This document shows positions 38,087 through 47,320 of a DNA stretch of 64,000 bases, one piece after another (the stretch's first letter is position 1; the number at the start of each line of letters is the position of its first letter). The stretch lies in the NCBI GenBank assembly GCA_963794655.1, contig CAWCEV010000008.1, forward strand, positions 1,612,001 to 1,676,000, given 5' to 3'. Below the pieces are notes generated by a model, which was given only the letters and a program-made list of their open reading frames with translations, did no database searches and was not told where the DNA came from. The stretch comes from Roseiarcus sp963794655. GTDB lineage: Bacteria > Pseudomonadota > Alphaproteobacteria > Rhizobiales > Beijerinckiaceae. The position numbers and the translations under genes are program-made.

Positions 38087-38294
38087 TTGCGGCGAGATAG
38101 TTTGCGCTTTCTTGCGAAGGCAATCGGTATAAGGAGATTGCTATGTCTGGGCGCCATGGCGCAGATCATGCTGAATGAGCCGAGTTCTAACTGGTTGTCG
38201 AGCATGCTGATCCGGAAGAGGACGAAAGTCGCCATCGCCCCGGCGTCGCATGGCGCGGACAATCTTGGCCGTCCACAGCGAGGGATCGCGCTAA
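38087..38294 (+). pseudogene. IS110-family transposase C-terminal remnant
   Basis: The plus strand reads IGIRRLLCLGAMAQIML, then WLSSMLIRKRTKVAIAPASH, and after one frameshift MARTILAVHSEGSR and a stop. The order matches the end of the IS110 transposase (YLRRLLVxGA ... WLxxLLxRKPxKVAxxALAxKMAR). Different from the remnant at 26611. Confidence 0.62.
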
Positions 38295-38479
38295 CGAGCC
38301 GAAGGTTGCCTGACGGCTCTCGGAATGCAAGAGAGTTGATGGCGAACAAACGGGCATGAAGAAGCAGGACACCCCGATCAAACCCGAGCATCTCGAGCGT
38401 GTTCGATTGGGTGGGAAGCCGAACTAACGCGGCTTTGCGCCGCGCTGGTTAGCCGGGTAACGGCGGCGGCCCGCCAAAC

Positions 38480-40102
38480 CTATTTCCCGCGGTCATAGCG
38501 GTAGGCGCCGATATCGACCGGTTTACCACGTGCAGCCCCCGTGATGTCGGCCGGCGGCGCGCCGTCGGGATTAGCTGCTCCGATGGCGAGCGCGCCTGCT
38601 TTGAGCCTTAGGTCAAACACAAGCTTGTCCGGATCGAACGTGACGAACTCGCCTTTCGCGCCTCGTGGGTCGATAGTGTTAAGGTCCCGAACGTCGCCGG
38701 GCTTCGAGCGGCATCCCCCCTTAATCGCAAGGCAGATGTTGTGATCCATAGTCATTTTGGGGGCGACATAGATGGCGTTGGCGAGGTTATTGCGAATAAT
38801 TACATCGTTGGACTGCAAACCCTGATGAGTCTTGTCGCCAATGATAATCGCGGGACGACACATGATCCCTCCGGACCGGTTTTTTGTCCCAATGTCGGAG
38901 CCGTCGTCGACCACCGTATTGTTGATAATCTTGCCACCATGCACGCTCCCGTAACCAATGCCCCAACAGGCGCTGGTGACAATGACATTGTTGACGACCG
39001 TGAGATTCGTCCAGTCGCTGTCAAAGGCATCGATCCCCTGGAGATAGACGGGAAACTTGAGGTTCGGATCCGTTTGCCGGATGCAGCGGTTGTCCTTGAT
39101 GGTGATATTTGAGTATGCGGTGAAGGGGACACCGTTAGGGTTTACCGGTGCGGTTGCCTTGTCGATCGGCCCAGGGAAACCCTGCATGCAATCATTGTGA
39201 TTGCCATCGCCGACGTCCTCATTGTCGTGTATGTAGTTGCCGCTGATGACCATGTCGTTGGCGGCATAGTCGAGGCCGTCGTCGCCAAAGTGATCGATCG
39301 AATTGTTCGAGAAGACAGACTTGTGGGCCAACAAGCCTGCGCCGAACCGGACCCCATAGATTTTGCCACCAGCGAAGGAAACGCACTTGGTGTTGAGGCC
39401 GTTGGGGCTGCTCACTGCCTGAAAGCCATTGCCGTGGGCATTTGCGATCCACTGAGCCTGAGTCCAACCGTCCACACTTTCCGGCGAACCGACGACGATC
39501 GACTCGAAAATGATGTCGGAAGTTGTCAACGGGCCTTGATCAGAGACAAAGATCGCCGGGTTCTTCCCTATGCTCTGGACCGAGAGATGTTGAAAACGCC
39601 ACATGTTGGTGGCTGACAGTTTTAAGGTTGCGAGGACTGGGGTCTGGCCGGGAGCAGCGGCGATCGTGACGAAGTCTGAGTTGGTCGTCCGAACGGCGTA
39701 AGCTCCAATCGAAATATCTCCGTATTGGCCCGTCATCAGCAGAATTTCATCGCCAGGATGCACGAGAGCGCCAGTCTCATCTGCGTACCCATGCTGGGTA
39801 GTACCCGGCAGCGGTTGCCGATGGCCATAAGGAATGCTGCTGAGCAGAGGCCGAGCATAGCCAGGTTGAATCGTCGAGGACACAATCGCGCTCAAAGAGT
39901 TCCAGGGCGCAGTCGGCGAGCCGTCGCCGCCATCGGCCTGTGTCTTGCCGTTCACAGGATCGACATACCAGACGTGATTGAATTTCGCTGCTGGAACGGC
40001 GCAGCCCGGGAAAACGTCCGCTGCTCGAACGGCCGCATCCCAAAGGACGAACGCGCCTAAAGCTCCGGCCAAGATCGCCAAACGCGGGTTCATCGGAATC
40101 AT
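38480..40102 (-). CDS. Secreted right-handed parallel beta-helix protein (copy 2)
   Basis: The protein of about 540 residues has a signal peptide (MNPRLAILAGALGAFVLWDA) and the same plan as copy 1 at 12856-14460: FNHVWYVDPVNGKTQ near the start, PGQTPVLATLKLSATNMW, and the rung NSIDHFGDDGLDYAANDMVI. The C-terminal end RGKPVDIGAYRYDRG corresponds to DVGAY-type ends common in such helices. It probably acts on or binds a polysaccharide outside the cell. Possible starts are 40093 and 40102. Its last 100 bases and the region after the stop are repeated at 46735-46920. Confidence 0.83.
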   Translation of the reverse strand: MIPMNPRLAILAGALGAFVLWDAAVRAADVFPGCAVPAAKFNHVWYVDPVNGKTQADGGDGSPTAPWNSLSAIVSSTIQPGYARPLLSSIPYGHRQPLPGTTQHGYADETGALVHPGDEILLMTGQYGDISIGAYAVRTTNSDFVTIAAAPGQTPVLATLKLSATNMWRFQHLSVQSIGKNPAIFVSDQGPLTTSDIIFESIVVGSPESVDGWTQAQWIANAHGNGFQAVSSPNGLNTKCVSFAGGKIYGVRFGAGLLAHKSVFSNNSIDHFGDDGLDYAANDMVISGNYIHDNEDVGDGNHNDCMQGFPGPIDKATAPVNPNGVPFTAYSNITIKDNRCIRQTDPNLKFPVYLQGIDAFDSDWTNLTVVNNVIVTSACWGIGYGSVHGGKIINNTVVDDGSDIGTKNRSGGIMCRPAIIIGDKTHQGLQSNDVIIRNNLANAIYVAPKMTMDHNICLAIKGGCRSKPGDVRDLNTIDPRGAKGEFVTFDPDKLVFDLRLKAGALAIGAANPDGAPPADITGAARGKPVDIGAYRYDRGK

Positions 40103-40111
40103 CCTCAGCAC

Positions 40112-40454
40112 TTTTGGAGATCGGGCAGGTTTCAGAAGTAATTGAGTATAGAATGCCGAGTAGGGCTGAAAAGCGGCAAGGCGCTCAATCCCTCGCTACG
40201 AGCTGCCGTGAAGGAAACCCCAGCGCTTCTGTCGGGTGCTTCGGCTCCGGTTCACGGCAGGCCCCGCAGGCGGCCATGTTGATGGCGCACTGTCATCGGC
40301 CAGGTGAAATCGGATAAATGGCGTCATCACACATCTATTAAATGATGTTTAATCGCTTCGAGGATCTGCTAAGCTGACTTAGTTCGGAAGCTTGGGAGCG
40401 CGATCTGACAGTCCGATTATGCGTCAATTCTGTCGTCGTGCGATCACCAGGAGC
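40112..40454. other. Divergent intergenic region
   Basis: Lies between the leftward beta-helix gene and the rightward acylation module, so it should hold promoters for both, but I cannot point to convincing boxes. No gene recognised. Confidence 0.4.
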
Positions 40455-40575
40455 ATGATGGATTTTTCCGTCATCATTCCGCCGTACATCGTCTCAAGCA
40501 TTCATCGGGCGCGCTCGCGGGACGTCGCGGTGTAAACGTGCCGTCGCTCGAGATCCTCGTCATCTTGGGAAGGAA
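40455..40575 (+). pseudogene. 5' stub of a GT2 glycosyltransferase
   Basis: The sequence matches the start of the intact GT2 gene at 51475 almost base for base: MDFSVIIPPYIVSSIH, then a one-base shift and LEILVI-type sequence. After about 40575 similarity ends and the SGNH gene begins. It is a breakpoint scar of a duplication or gene exchange. Confidence 0.8.
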
Positions 40576-40586
40576 GTCCGCTTCTA

Positions 40587-41669
40587 ATGCCTTCGTTCGA
40601 CCAGTTTACGAGATACCTGATCTTGGTGGCTGTGCTATCGAGTACTCTATATTTGAGCGGTGCCTGGTACGCTCACCTCAAGTGGTTCGACATCGCGCCT
40701 CAGTTTACCGGCAACACTTCGCTTAATCAGAAGCTCTTATTCCTGAAAAACCGCTGGCCCCGCACCGACCCCAGTACCGTAATAATAGGCGCCAGCGTTG
40801 CGCTCAATAACTTCGATGGCGACCGGCTCCAGCAAGTCGAAGGTCGGGACGTTCTCAACATAGGGGCGGAAGGCTTAGCGCTAAGCGAGACCATCGACCT
40901 ATTCACAAAAGCAGAGAGAGTTTTCACCGCGGACGACGTGATTTTCGTGGGCCCGTTCGATCTGCTTTTCGACCCGGATAGTACTGCGTTCGAGGTACCC
41001 GAGAAAGTGTTTGATCGATATATCAAGGGGGAGATGAATTGGATAGAGGAGTTCTCGTACCGAGACGTGCCAGCTTCGGTAGATATGGCCAAACATCGTG
41101 ATCAGTTTTTAAATAACCGGGCCAGTGTATATACGAACGATTTTACCTCCACCGGATCTCTCCCCTTGGAGGTTTATTGGCCGGATATTTATCGAGGCCG
41201 GTTAGTAAGGCTTGGCTGGCGTGACACTTACGATTGCATTGGCTGCGGCGCGACGCTCGAGAAACTGTGTCGGGACGTCGTGATGTCTGGCCGACAGTTT
41301 ACGATGATCGTACCACCGTTGTCGCCGTACATCATGAAACAAAGACCAGATATACGTAACAGATACGAAAAAGGTCGTGCAATGCTCGAGCGCGTCCTAA
41401 ATTCATGCGGCGGCAAGTTTTTCGACGTCGGACGCGCAAGCAGTTTTGGCGATTCATGCTTTGTGGATTTCTTGCATTTGAACGCGGAGGGAGCCCGCCG
41501 CGTTACTGATTTGTTCGTCGCTTGGCGTCGTGACCCGTCGATGGTTCAATCGAGTCGTTTCGAGTGTCCGGCGCCGCAAAACGGTTTGCCTCCCGTCGAT
41601 CAGCTGCGGCTTCTAGAGGAGAGTCAATCCAGAAGTCCATCCTCATATAATAGCGCTGATCGCAGATGA
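40587..41669 (+). CDS. Membrane-anchored SGNH-like protein of acylation module 1
   Basis: The 360-residue protein has one N-terminal membrane helix (about 9-29) and a periplasmic SGNH/GDSL-like domain. Block I is STVIIGASVAL with Ser70. The catalytic Asp-His block is DFLHLN (about D294/H297). The plan is like AlgJ/AlgX or DltD partners of MBOAT acyltransferases. It overlaps the FkbH gene by 4 bases, so the four genes 40587-45459 form an operon. It is only distantly related to the SGNH proteins of modules 2 and 3. Confidence 0.75.
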   Translation: MPSFDQFTRYLILVAVLSSTLYLSGAWYAHLKWFDIAPQFTGNTSLNQKLLFLKNRWPRTDPSTVIIGASVALNNFDGDRLQQVEGRDVLNIGAEGLALSETIDLFTKAERVFTADDVIFVGPFDLLFDPDSTAFEVPEKVFDRYIKGEMNWIEEFSYRDVPASVDMAKHRDQFLNNRASVYTNDFTSTGSLPLEVYWPDIYRGRLVRLGWRDTYDCIGCGATLEKLCRDVVMSGRQFTMIVPPLSPYIMKQRPDIRNRYEKGRAMLERVLNSCGGKFFDVGRASSFGDSCFVDFLHLNAEGARRVTDLFVAWRRDPSMVQSSRFECPAPQNGLPPVDQLRLLEESQSRSPSSYNSADRR

Positions 41670-43567
41670 ACGACGCGTCGCTCTATTGGCTCCCCGAGAG
41701 CAAGGATTGGCGGGCGCTTCTCGCGTCTCTTCAGGCCGAGGGGGACGACGCGAGGCTTTGGGCGGTCCTTCGGGACGCGGCGAGAACTCGTCTGGATTTC
41801 GTTCAGACACAACAGCTGGATCGGGTGGCGCGCGCTCGTCTCTCGGCCTCCTCGGCAGTAAGTCTGGGAGCAAGACCGGTCCGGCTAGCGGTTCTGGCTT
41901 CTTCGACTGTAGATTATCTATTGCCATCCATTCGAGTGGCGGGCTTTCGACGGGGGTTATGGATCGACACCTACACGAACGCCTACGGTCAATACCTGCA
42001 GGAGCTACTTGACCCGCAATCCGACCTAACGCGATTCAAGCCGACGGGGGTTCTGATTGCCTTGGACACGCGGCATCTTCTTGGCGGGCCGGTCGTAGAC
42101 ATTCAGACCAGGTCCCACGTGAGGCCTGCCCAAGCGGTCGTCGACCGCCTTGCATCGTTGTGGGGGATCGTGTCGGACAAGCTGTCCGTGCCGATCGTAC
42201 AGCAGACTCTGCTACCGGTCATGCCCCCTCTTATCGGCGGCAACGAGCATCGGTTCCTCGGATCGCCCGCGGCTATCATCTCGGAGGTCAATTTCGAGTT
42301 GCGCCAGCGGGTGCAGGCTTTTCGGGCGGATATATTGGCGATAGACGTAAAGGCTGGCCAGCAGGGTGTGGCGACATGGCACGATCCAGCGCTTTGGCAT
42401 CGCGCTAAGCAGGAAATTCACCCGACCGCGGCGCCGCTTTATGGTGATCTTGTTGCGCGGCTCGAGGCGGCCCGGCAAGGGCGATCGTCGAAATGCCTCG
42501 TTCTGGACCTCGACAACACCATCTGGGGCGGGGTCATCGGCGACGACGGGATTGAAGGGATCGTCCTTGGCCAGGGCAGCGCGGTCGGGGAGGCGTTTGT
42601 CGACTTCCAGCGGTACGCCGTCGCATTGGCGAGCCGGGGCGTCATTTTAGCGGTGTGCTCGAAGAACGATGAGGCGACCGCGATTGCCGCATTTAAGGAG
42701 CATCCGGAAATGGTGTTGCGCTCAGAGCGTATCGCCGCTTTCGTCGCCAACTGGGAGGACAAGGCGACAAATCTTCGCCGCATCGCCGAACAGATTAACA
42801 TTGGCGTCGACGCGTTGGTCTTTGCCGACGATAACCCTTTCGAAAGAAACCTTGTGCGGCGCGAGTTGCCCGAGGTTTTGGTGCCAGAATTGCCTGATGA
42901 TCCTGGGCTGTTTGCGGCTTGTCTTTCGGACGCCGGATATTTCGAGGCGCTCGAGCTCACCGATGAGGATTTCGAGCGGGGCGCTCAGTACGAGGCGAAC
43001 CGCAAACGTGAGGAGACGCGGCAATCGTCAACGGACCTCGTCAGCTATCTCAAGAGCCTTTCGATGGAGCTCCAATGGAAGCGTTTTGACCACGTTGGAC
43101 TCAATAGAATCGTACAGCTCATCAATAAGACGAATCAATTCAACTTGACGACAACGCGTTATACTGAGCAGGAAGTTCTCACGATTATGAATAATCCTTG
43201 TGCTTTTGGACTACAGTTTCGCCTCGTTGATCATTTTGGCGATAGCGGGATTATTGCAATCGTTATCGGTTTAGAAGCAGCCGCGGGGGAGTTCGTTCTG
43301 GATACGTGGCTCATGAGCTGCCGTGTGCTGGGCCGCGGTGTGGAAGAGGCTACGCTCAATATAATCGTAGGGGAAGTTCAAAAGTTGGGAGGACAGGTGC
43401 TAACCGGGATTTATCGACCCACCAAAAAGAACGGTATGGTGCGCCGCCACTATGAAAAGCTTGGATTTTCGACCGTTTCGAGCCCCGCCCACGAGGACCA
43501 CTGGTTCCTTGATCTTTCTACTTTCACTCCGTTCGAGAGCTTAATCGTGATAAAGGAGATTGTATAG
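41666..43567 (+). CDS. FkbH-like HAD-IIIC protein (module 1)
   Basis: The 633-residue protein has an N-terminal domain of about 270 residues, then the HAD core with DLDNTIWGGVIGDDG (Asp281/Asp283), CSKND with Cys331 and the acidic ADDNPFERN (about 387-395). A C-terminal GNAT-like domain includes RIVQLINKTNQFNL and LMSCRVLGRGVE. In polyketide systems FkbH proteins dephosphorylate 1,3-bisphosphoglycerate and load glyceryl on an ACP. The following gene is an ACP, which supports the same chemistry here by inference. The end of the gene shares one base with the GTG start of the ACP. Confidence 0.87.
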   Translation: MNDASLYWLPESKDWRALLASLQAEGDDARLWAVLRDAARTRLDFVQTQQLDRVARARLSASSAVSLGARPVRLAVLASSTVDYLLPSIRVAGFRRGLWIDTYTNAYGQYLQELLDPQSDLTRFKPTGVLIALDTRHLLGGPVVDIQTRSHVRPAQAVVDRLASLWGIVSDKLSVPIVQQTLLPVMPPLIGGNEHRFLGSPAAIISEVNFELRQRVQAFRADILAIDVKAGQQGVATWHDPALWHRAKQEIHPTAAPLYGDLVARLEAARQGRSSKCLVLDLDNTIWGGVIGDDGIEGIVLGQGSAVGEAFVDFQRYAVALASRGVILAVCSKNDEATAIAAFKEHPEMVLRSERIAAFVANWEDKATNLRRIAEQINIGVDALVFADDNPFERNLVRRELPEVLVPELPDDPGLFAACLSDAGYFEALELTDEDFERGAQYEANRKREETRQSSTDLVSYLKSLSMELQWKRFDHVGLNRIVQLINKTNQFNLTTTRYTEQEVLTIMNNPCAFGLQFRLVDHFGDSGIIAIVIGLEAAAGEFVLDTWLMSCRVLGRGVEEATLNIIVGEVQKLGGQVLTGIYRPTKKNGMVRRHYEKLGFSTVSSPAHEDHWFLDLSTFTPFESLIVIKEIV

Positions 43568-43815
43568 TGTTAAAGGCCAAGATCCTCGATGGGATAACGA
43601 ATGTTGTCCAAGACATTCTTGATCTGCCTGATCTCACGATAACAAGAGAAACGACTGCGAAGGATGTAGAGGGTTGGGATTCAGTCAACAACATCACAAT
43701 TATTGTGGCAACGGAAGCGCGTTTCGGTGTCAAGTTTCGCCCCGCCCAATTAGATGAAATTAAGAACGTCGGAGATTTGGTTGACCTCGTTTCTGATAAG
43801 CTTGAGCAAAAATAA
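43567..43815 (+). CDS. Acyl carrier protein (module 1)
   Basis: The 82-residue four-helix ACP has the phosphopantetheine Ser39 in GWDSVNNITII, where the usual DSL is DSV. The following helix AIxxVEARFGVKF is typical. The GTG start shares its first base with the FkbH stop. It should carry the acyl group loaded by FkbH to the MBOAT protein that follows 27 bases later. Confidence 0.88.
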   Translation: MLKAKILDGITNVVQDILDLPDLTITRETTAKDVEGWDSVNNITIIVATEARFGVKFRPAQLDEIKNVGDLVDLVSDKLEQK

Positions 43816-43842
43816 ACTAGCGGTTGATGGCGGGCTACACCT

Positions 43843-45459
43843 GTGATTTTCAGCTCCTACCAGTTCTTGGTGGTTTTTCTCCCCATCGCACTCCTCGGCT
43901 ACGGACTCGCGAGTCGCTTGGGACCAAAATGTGCGGCGACTTGGCTCGCGATGTGCTCGATTGCTTTTTACGCAATTTGGAATGTCTATTTCGTGACATT
44001 ACTCGTTCTGTCGATCCTGTTTAATTTCGTCATTGGTACGGCGATCCTTAGGAACGAAGATCGCCAGAGAACACAGCGTGTCCTGTTGACTGTAGGGATC
44101 TCATGTAATTTGCTTGTTCTGTTTTTCTTCAAGTATTTTGCTGCGACTTTTAATTTTCTGTTAGGTATTGGGTTAATGCATGATCAAAACGATCTTTCTA
44201 TCATCCTTCCGCTCGGTATTTCATTTTTTACTTTTACCCAGATCGGCTACTTGGTCGACTGTCAGCAAGGATTGGGAAAGAATTTGAGCCTTATTCATTA
44301 CGTGGTTTTCGTTACTCTGTTTCCGCACCTCATCGCCGGGCCAATCCTACATATTCGTGAGATGGCGCCTCAGCTGTTGTCGCCTGCGACTTATGGATTG
44401 GCGGTCTCAAACCTAGCGGTCGGGTTCAGTTACTTTATTCTCGGGCTATCGAAGAAGGTTCTCTTGGCCGATCCGCTGGCGGCCTATGCGAACGCAGGAT
44501 TCGGACATCCGGCCATGCTAGACTTTAATGACGCATGGGCTACCGCCTCGGTTTATTCATTGCAGCTCTATTTCGATTTCTCAGGTTACTCCGACATGGC
44601 GATTGGTCTTGCCTATATGTTCGGATTCAAGTTTCCGATCAATTTCAATTCTCCGTACAAAGCGCGATGCATCATCGACTTCTGGCAACGGTGGCATATT
44701 ACTTTGACGCGTTACTTGACATTATTGCTGTTCAACCCAATTTCTCTGTGGGTGGTACGTCGCCGTATTTCGCGTGGGCTGCCGGTTCGTTCCAAGCGCC
44801 CGACGCCCGACCAGTTTGCTGGGACGGTGATATTGCCAACCGTGTACACGATGCTCCTCGCGGGCGTGTGGCACGGAGCCGGTATTCAATTTCTAATCTT
44901 CGGTCTTCTTCATGCTTTCTATTTGTCGATCAACCATATCTGGCGTGCCTACGGCCCGTCGGCTCCGCGTACCCCACGCCCACTCTATCAACAGATGTCC
45001 ATCAGCCTTGGACAGTTGTTGTTGACATATCTTTGCGTGCTCGTCGCCCAGATCTTCTTCCGAGCAGCGTCAACAGGCGACGCCGTTTCAATGTTATCCG
45101 CAATGATGGGACGGCATGGATTCAATCCAATTTACGTTCCGGTGAAGGCCGTCGCTCTCCTGGGTGGCCTTGGAATAAAGCTGTCAAAGGCCGGCTGGAT
45201 TACGTCACACTTTCAATATGTTTGGCCGCCCAGAAACGTGTTCGGAATATTCGCGCGATACGTTGTGGTTTTAGCCATGCCGAACACTCAAGAGATCATG
45301 GCGAGATTCGCCCCTTATCTAGAGAAGGTCGAGGGGCCTAAATGGCGAATGCTTCTTTGGCGGCCAAATGTCGCCTGGGGGGTCGGCCTCTCTCTGATGC
45401 TTGTGCTCGACCTCCTATGGCTCAATCAATCACCACCATTCCTGTATTTCCAGTTCTAA
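43843..45459 (+). CDS. MBOAT-family membrane O-acyltransferase (module 1)
   Basis: The 538-residue multi-spanning protein (about 11 helices) starts IFSSYQFLVVFLPIALLGYG and has LPLGISFFTFTQIGYLVDC and GPILHIREMAPQ. RWHITLTRYL contains the first conserved His and AGVWHGAGIQFLIFGLLHA the catalytic His. These are the AlgI/DltB hallmarks. The protein moves acyl groups from a cytoplasmic carrier to the periplasm. It closes the module 1 operon. Its AT content is higher than that of modules 2 and 3, to which it is only distantly similar. Confidence 0.92.
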   Translation: MIFSSYQFLVVFLPIALLGYGLASRLGPKCAATWLAMCSIAFYAIWNVYFVTLLVLSILFNFVIGTAILRNEDRQRTQRVLLTVGISCNLLVLFFFKYFAATFNFLLGIGLMHDQNDLSIILPLGISFFTFTQIGYLVDCQQGLGKNLSLIHYVVFVTLFPHLIAGPILHIREMAPQLLSPATYGLAVSNLAVGFSYFILGLSKKVLLADPLAAYANAGFGHPAMLDFNDAWATASVYSLQLYFDFSGYSDMAIGLAYMFGFKFPINFNSPYKARCIIDFWQRWHITLTRYLTLLLFNPISLWVVRRRISRGLPVRSKRPTPDQFAGTVILPTVYTMLLAGVWHGAGIQFLIFGLLHAFYLSINHIWRAYGPSAPRTPRPLYQQMSISLGQLLLTYLCVLVAQIFFRAASTGDAVSMLSAMMGRHGFNPIYVPVKAVALLGGLGIKLSKAGWITSHFQYVWPPRNVFGIFARYVVVLAMPNTQEIMARFAPYLEKVEGPKWRMLLWRPNVAWGVGLSLMLVLDLLWLNQSPPFLYFQF

Positions 45460-45732
45460 CCATACCCGTCGCCATCGGGGCGACGATCTCCTAGATGCCC
45501 GAACTCGTCAATCGGAGTGCGGAGGAGTTCGGCATCGAGCCCGTTGGATGACGTGACCCCTGAAAAACTCGTCTAGCAACGCGCAGAGTTCGCTCCAGCG
45601 AGACTCAGGCTGCCCATTCGCGCGAGCGTCTTTCCACGCGCGGCTCAGCCGTGGTTCACAGCTTCGGGAGACGGGTGCCTCCGCCGGAACAATTTAAACT
45701 GGGTGGAGTTTGGCACACGCACGGGGTGTCAA

Positions 45733-46563
45733 GTGCAACGGAGCGTGACTGTGGTTGATCGTTCTCTGATCTTTGACGTCGGCTGTAACGACGGTCAGGA
45801 CTCGGATTTCTACCTGAAAAAGGGCTTTCGCGTCGTCGCGGTCGAAGCGAACCCTGCGCTATGCGAACGCCTCAAAGAGCGTTTCGCCGAGGAGATCGCT
45901 GATGGCCGCTTCGTACTCGTGGAAGAAGATGTTGCCGAACACGAGGGAGAAGTCGAGTTTTATCTCAACGAAAAAGAAGATATTAGAAGTACAATTATGC
46001 CGGGTCACGCTGAACGGGCTTCGGCCCTCGGACGGCCGCCAACGAAGATGGTCGTCCCGTCGATAACCTTCCCCTCGCTCATTGAGAGATTTGGCGTACC
46101 GTATTTCATGAAGGTCGATATAGAGGGAGCGGATTGGCTTTGTCTTGAGGGTTTGACCCCCTTTGACGAGCTTCCTCTCTTCCTTTCGACAGAATATCCG
46201 CTGTCATTGGCAGGACAGATTCGAGTTCTTCTATTTCTCAGAAAGCTGGGCTACCAGCGCTTTCAGGTGATCGATCAAATGTCGGTCCCGTTGCAAGTCC
46301 CGCCACTTCCAGCGCGCGAAGGTCAGTATGTCGATGTAGAGCTTGAGTTCAATGGATCTGGGCTATTCGGGAAGGAGTTGCCGGGCAGCAATTGGCTCAC
46401 GTTGGACGGCGCAATCTTGCATTTTGTTAAGCTGTTTGCGCGCAACAAGCGCATGGGCCTTATGAAACGCCTCCCGGCCATGAGTCGTTTCGTCGGGCAT
46501 GGCTCGTGGTATGAAATCCATGCCGCCCTCCCTGCCGCCGCTCGAACTGCCGCGCAGAACTGA
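45733..46563 (+). CDS. FkbM-family methyltransferase (copy 2)
   Basis: The 276-residue protein is a near copy of the one at 17699-18589, in opposite orientation, with the same SAM site (DVGCNDGQDSDFYLKKG) and FMKVDIEGADWLCLEGL. It begins at the same GTG; the open frame reaches 45703. It lacks the last 20 residues of copy 1. The duplicated segment includes about 100 bases of leader. It probably methylates a sugar of the glycan acylated by module 1. Confidence 0.88.
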   Translation: MQRSVTVVDRSLIFDVGCNDGQDSDFYLKKGFRVVAVEANPALCERLKERFAEEIADGRFVLVEEDVAEHEGEVEFYLNEKEDIRSTIMPGHAERASALGRPPTKMVVPSITFPSLIERFGVPYFMKVDIEGADWLCLEGLTPFDELPLFLSTEYPLSLAGQIRVLLFLRKLGYQRFQVIDQMSVPLQVPPLPAREGQYVDVELEFNGSGLFGKELPGSNWLTLDGAILHFVKLFARNKRMGLMKRLPAMSRFVGHGSWYEIHAALPAAARTAAQN

Positions 46564-46805
46564 AATGGTTAGCCTGGCCTGGGAGCCGTCGTTGCGCGCG
46601 AACGCCCACTCCGACCCCCTCGGCTTCCGCGTCGAGCAAATTGGAGTTTGGCCAACGAGCGCTCACGAGCCCGGTTCGGCGCGGTAAGGATCCTCGCGTT
46701 CGTGTTAGCGGGGCTGAAAGCCGCAGCCGAACGCGGCTTTGCAACGCGCGGGTTAGCCGGTGCAGGCCAAGTCGCCGCGGTAACGGCGGCGGGGCCGCCA
46801 AGAAT

Positions 46806-47102
46806 TTATTTCCCGGCGTTATAGCGGTACGCGCCTGCATCGACCGGTTTACCGCGCGGGCCCCCGTGATATCCGCCGGCGGCGCGCCGTCGGGATCGCC
46901 CGCCCCGAGGGCGCGCGCCTTCTTTGAGCCTTAGGTCAAACACATGCTTGGCCGGATCGAAGGTGGACGACTCACCTTCGGCGCCGCGCTCGTCGATAAT
47001 ATTAAGGTTCAGAAATTCGCCTGTCTTCCGCTGGCATGATCGCAAGGCGGACGTTGTGATCCATGGTCGACGGTCTGCTAAGGGCTCCAAGCCTTGCTCC
47101 AT
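46806..47102 (-). pseudogene. C-terminal scar of a third beta-helix gene
   Basis: The minus frame reads STFDPAKHVFDLRLKEGA, loses frame, and ends RGKPVDAGAYRYNAGK, matching the last about 65 residues of copy 2 at 38480. The bases beyond the stop (46735-46805) also match those beyond copy 2. The rest of the gene is gone. Confidence 0.78.
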
Positions 47103-47320
47103 CGACGAGGCTTTCGTAGTCCGTGACGGCGTCTATTCCAAGAGACTGTGGGGCCAGCAACGACAGCGCCATGATCCGTTCATGTCGAGACCCGAGCGCG
47201 CTTCTGCAGCAACGCTGGCGGTCAGGCGGCATGTGCCCGGGAGTGCCGGGCGATCGCCTGAAGGGTGCCCGGCAGTCTGAATTTGGACAAGCGGCCTGAA
47301 CAGGGCCGGATTCCGCCCTT

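Noticed and set aside
45468..45486. CGTCGCC...GGCGACG hairpin after the module 1 MBOAT gene as a terminator
   Set aside because: A 7-bp stem is present but no T-run follows.
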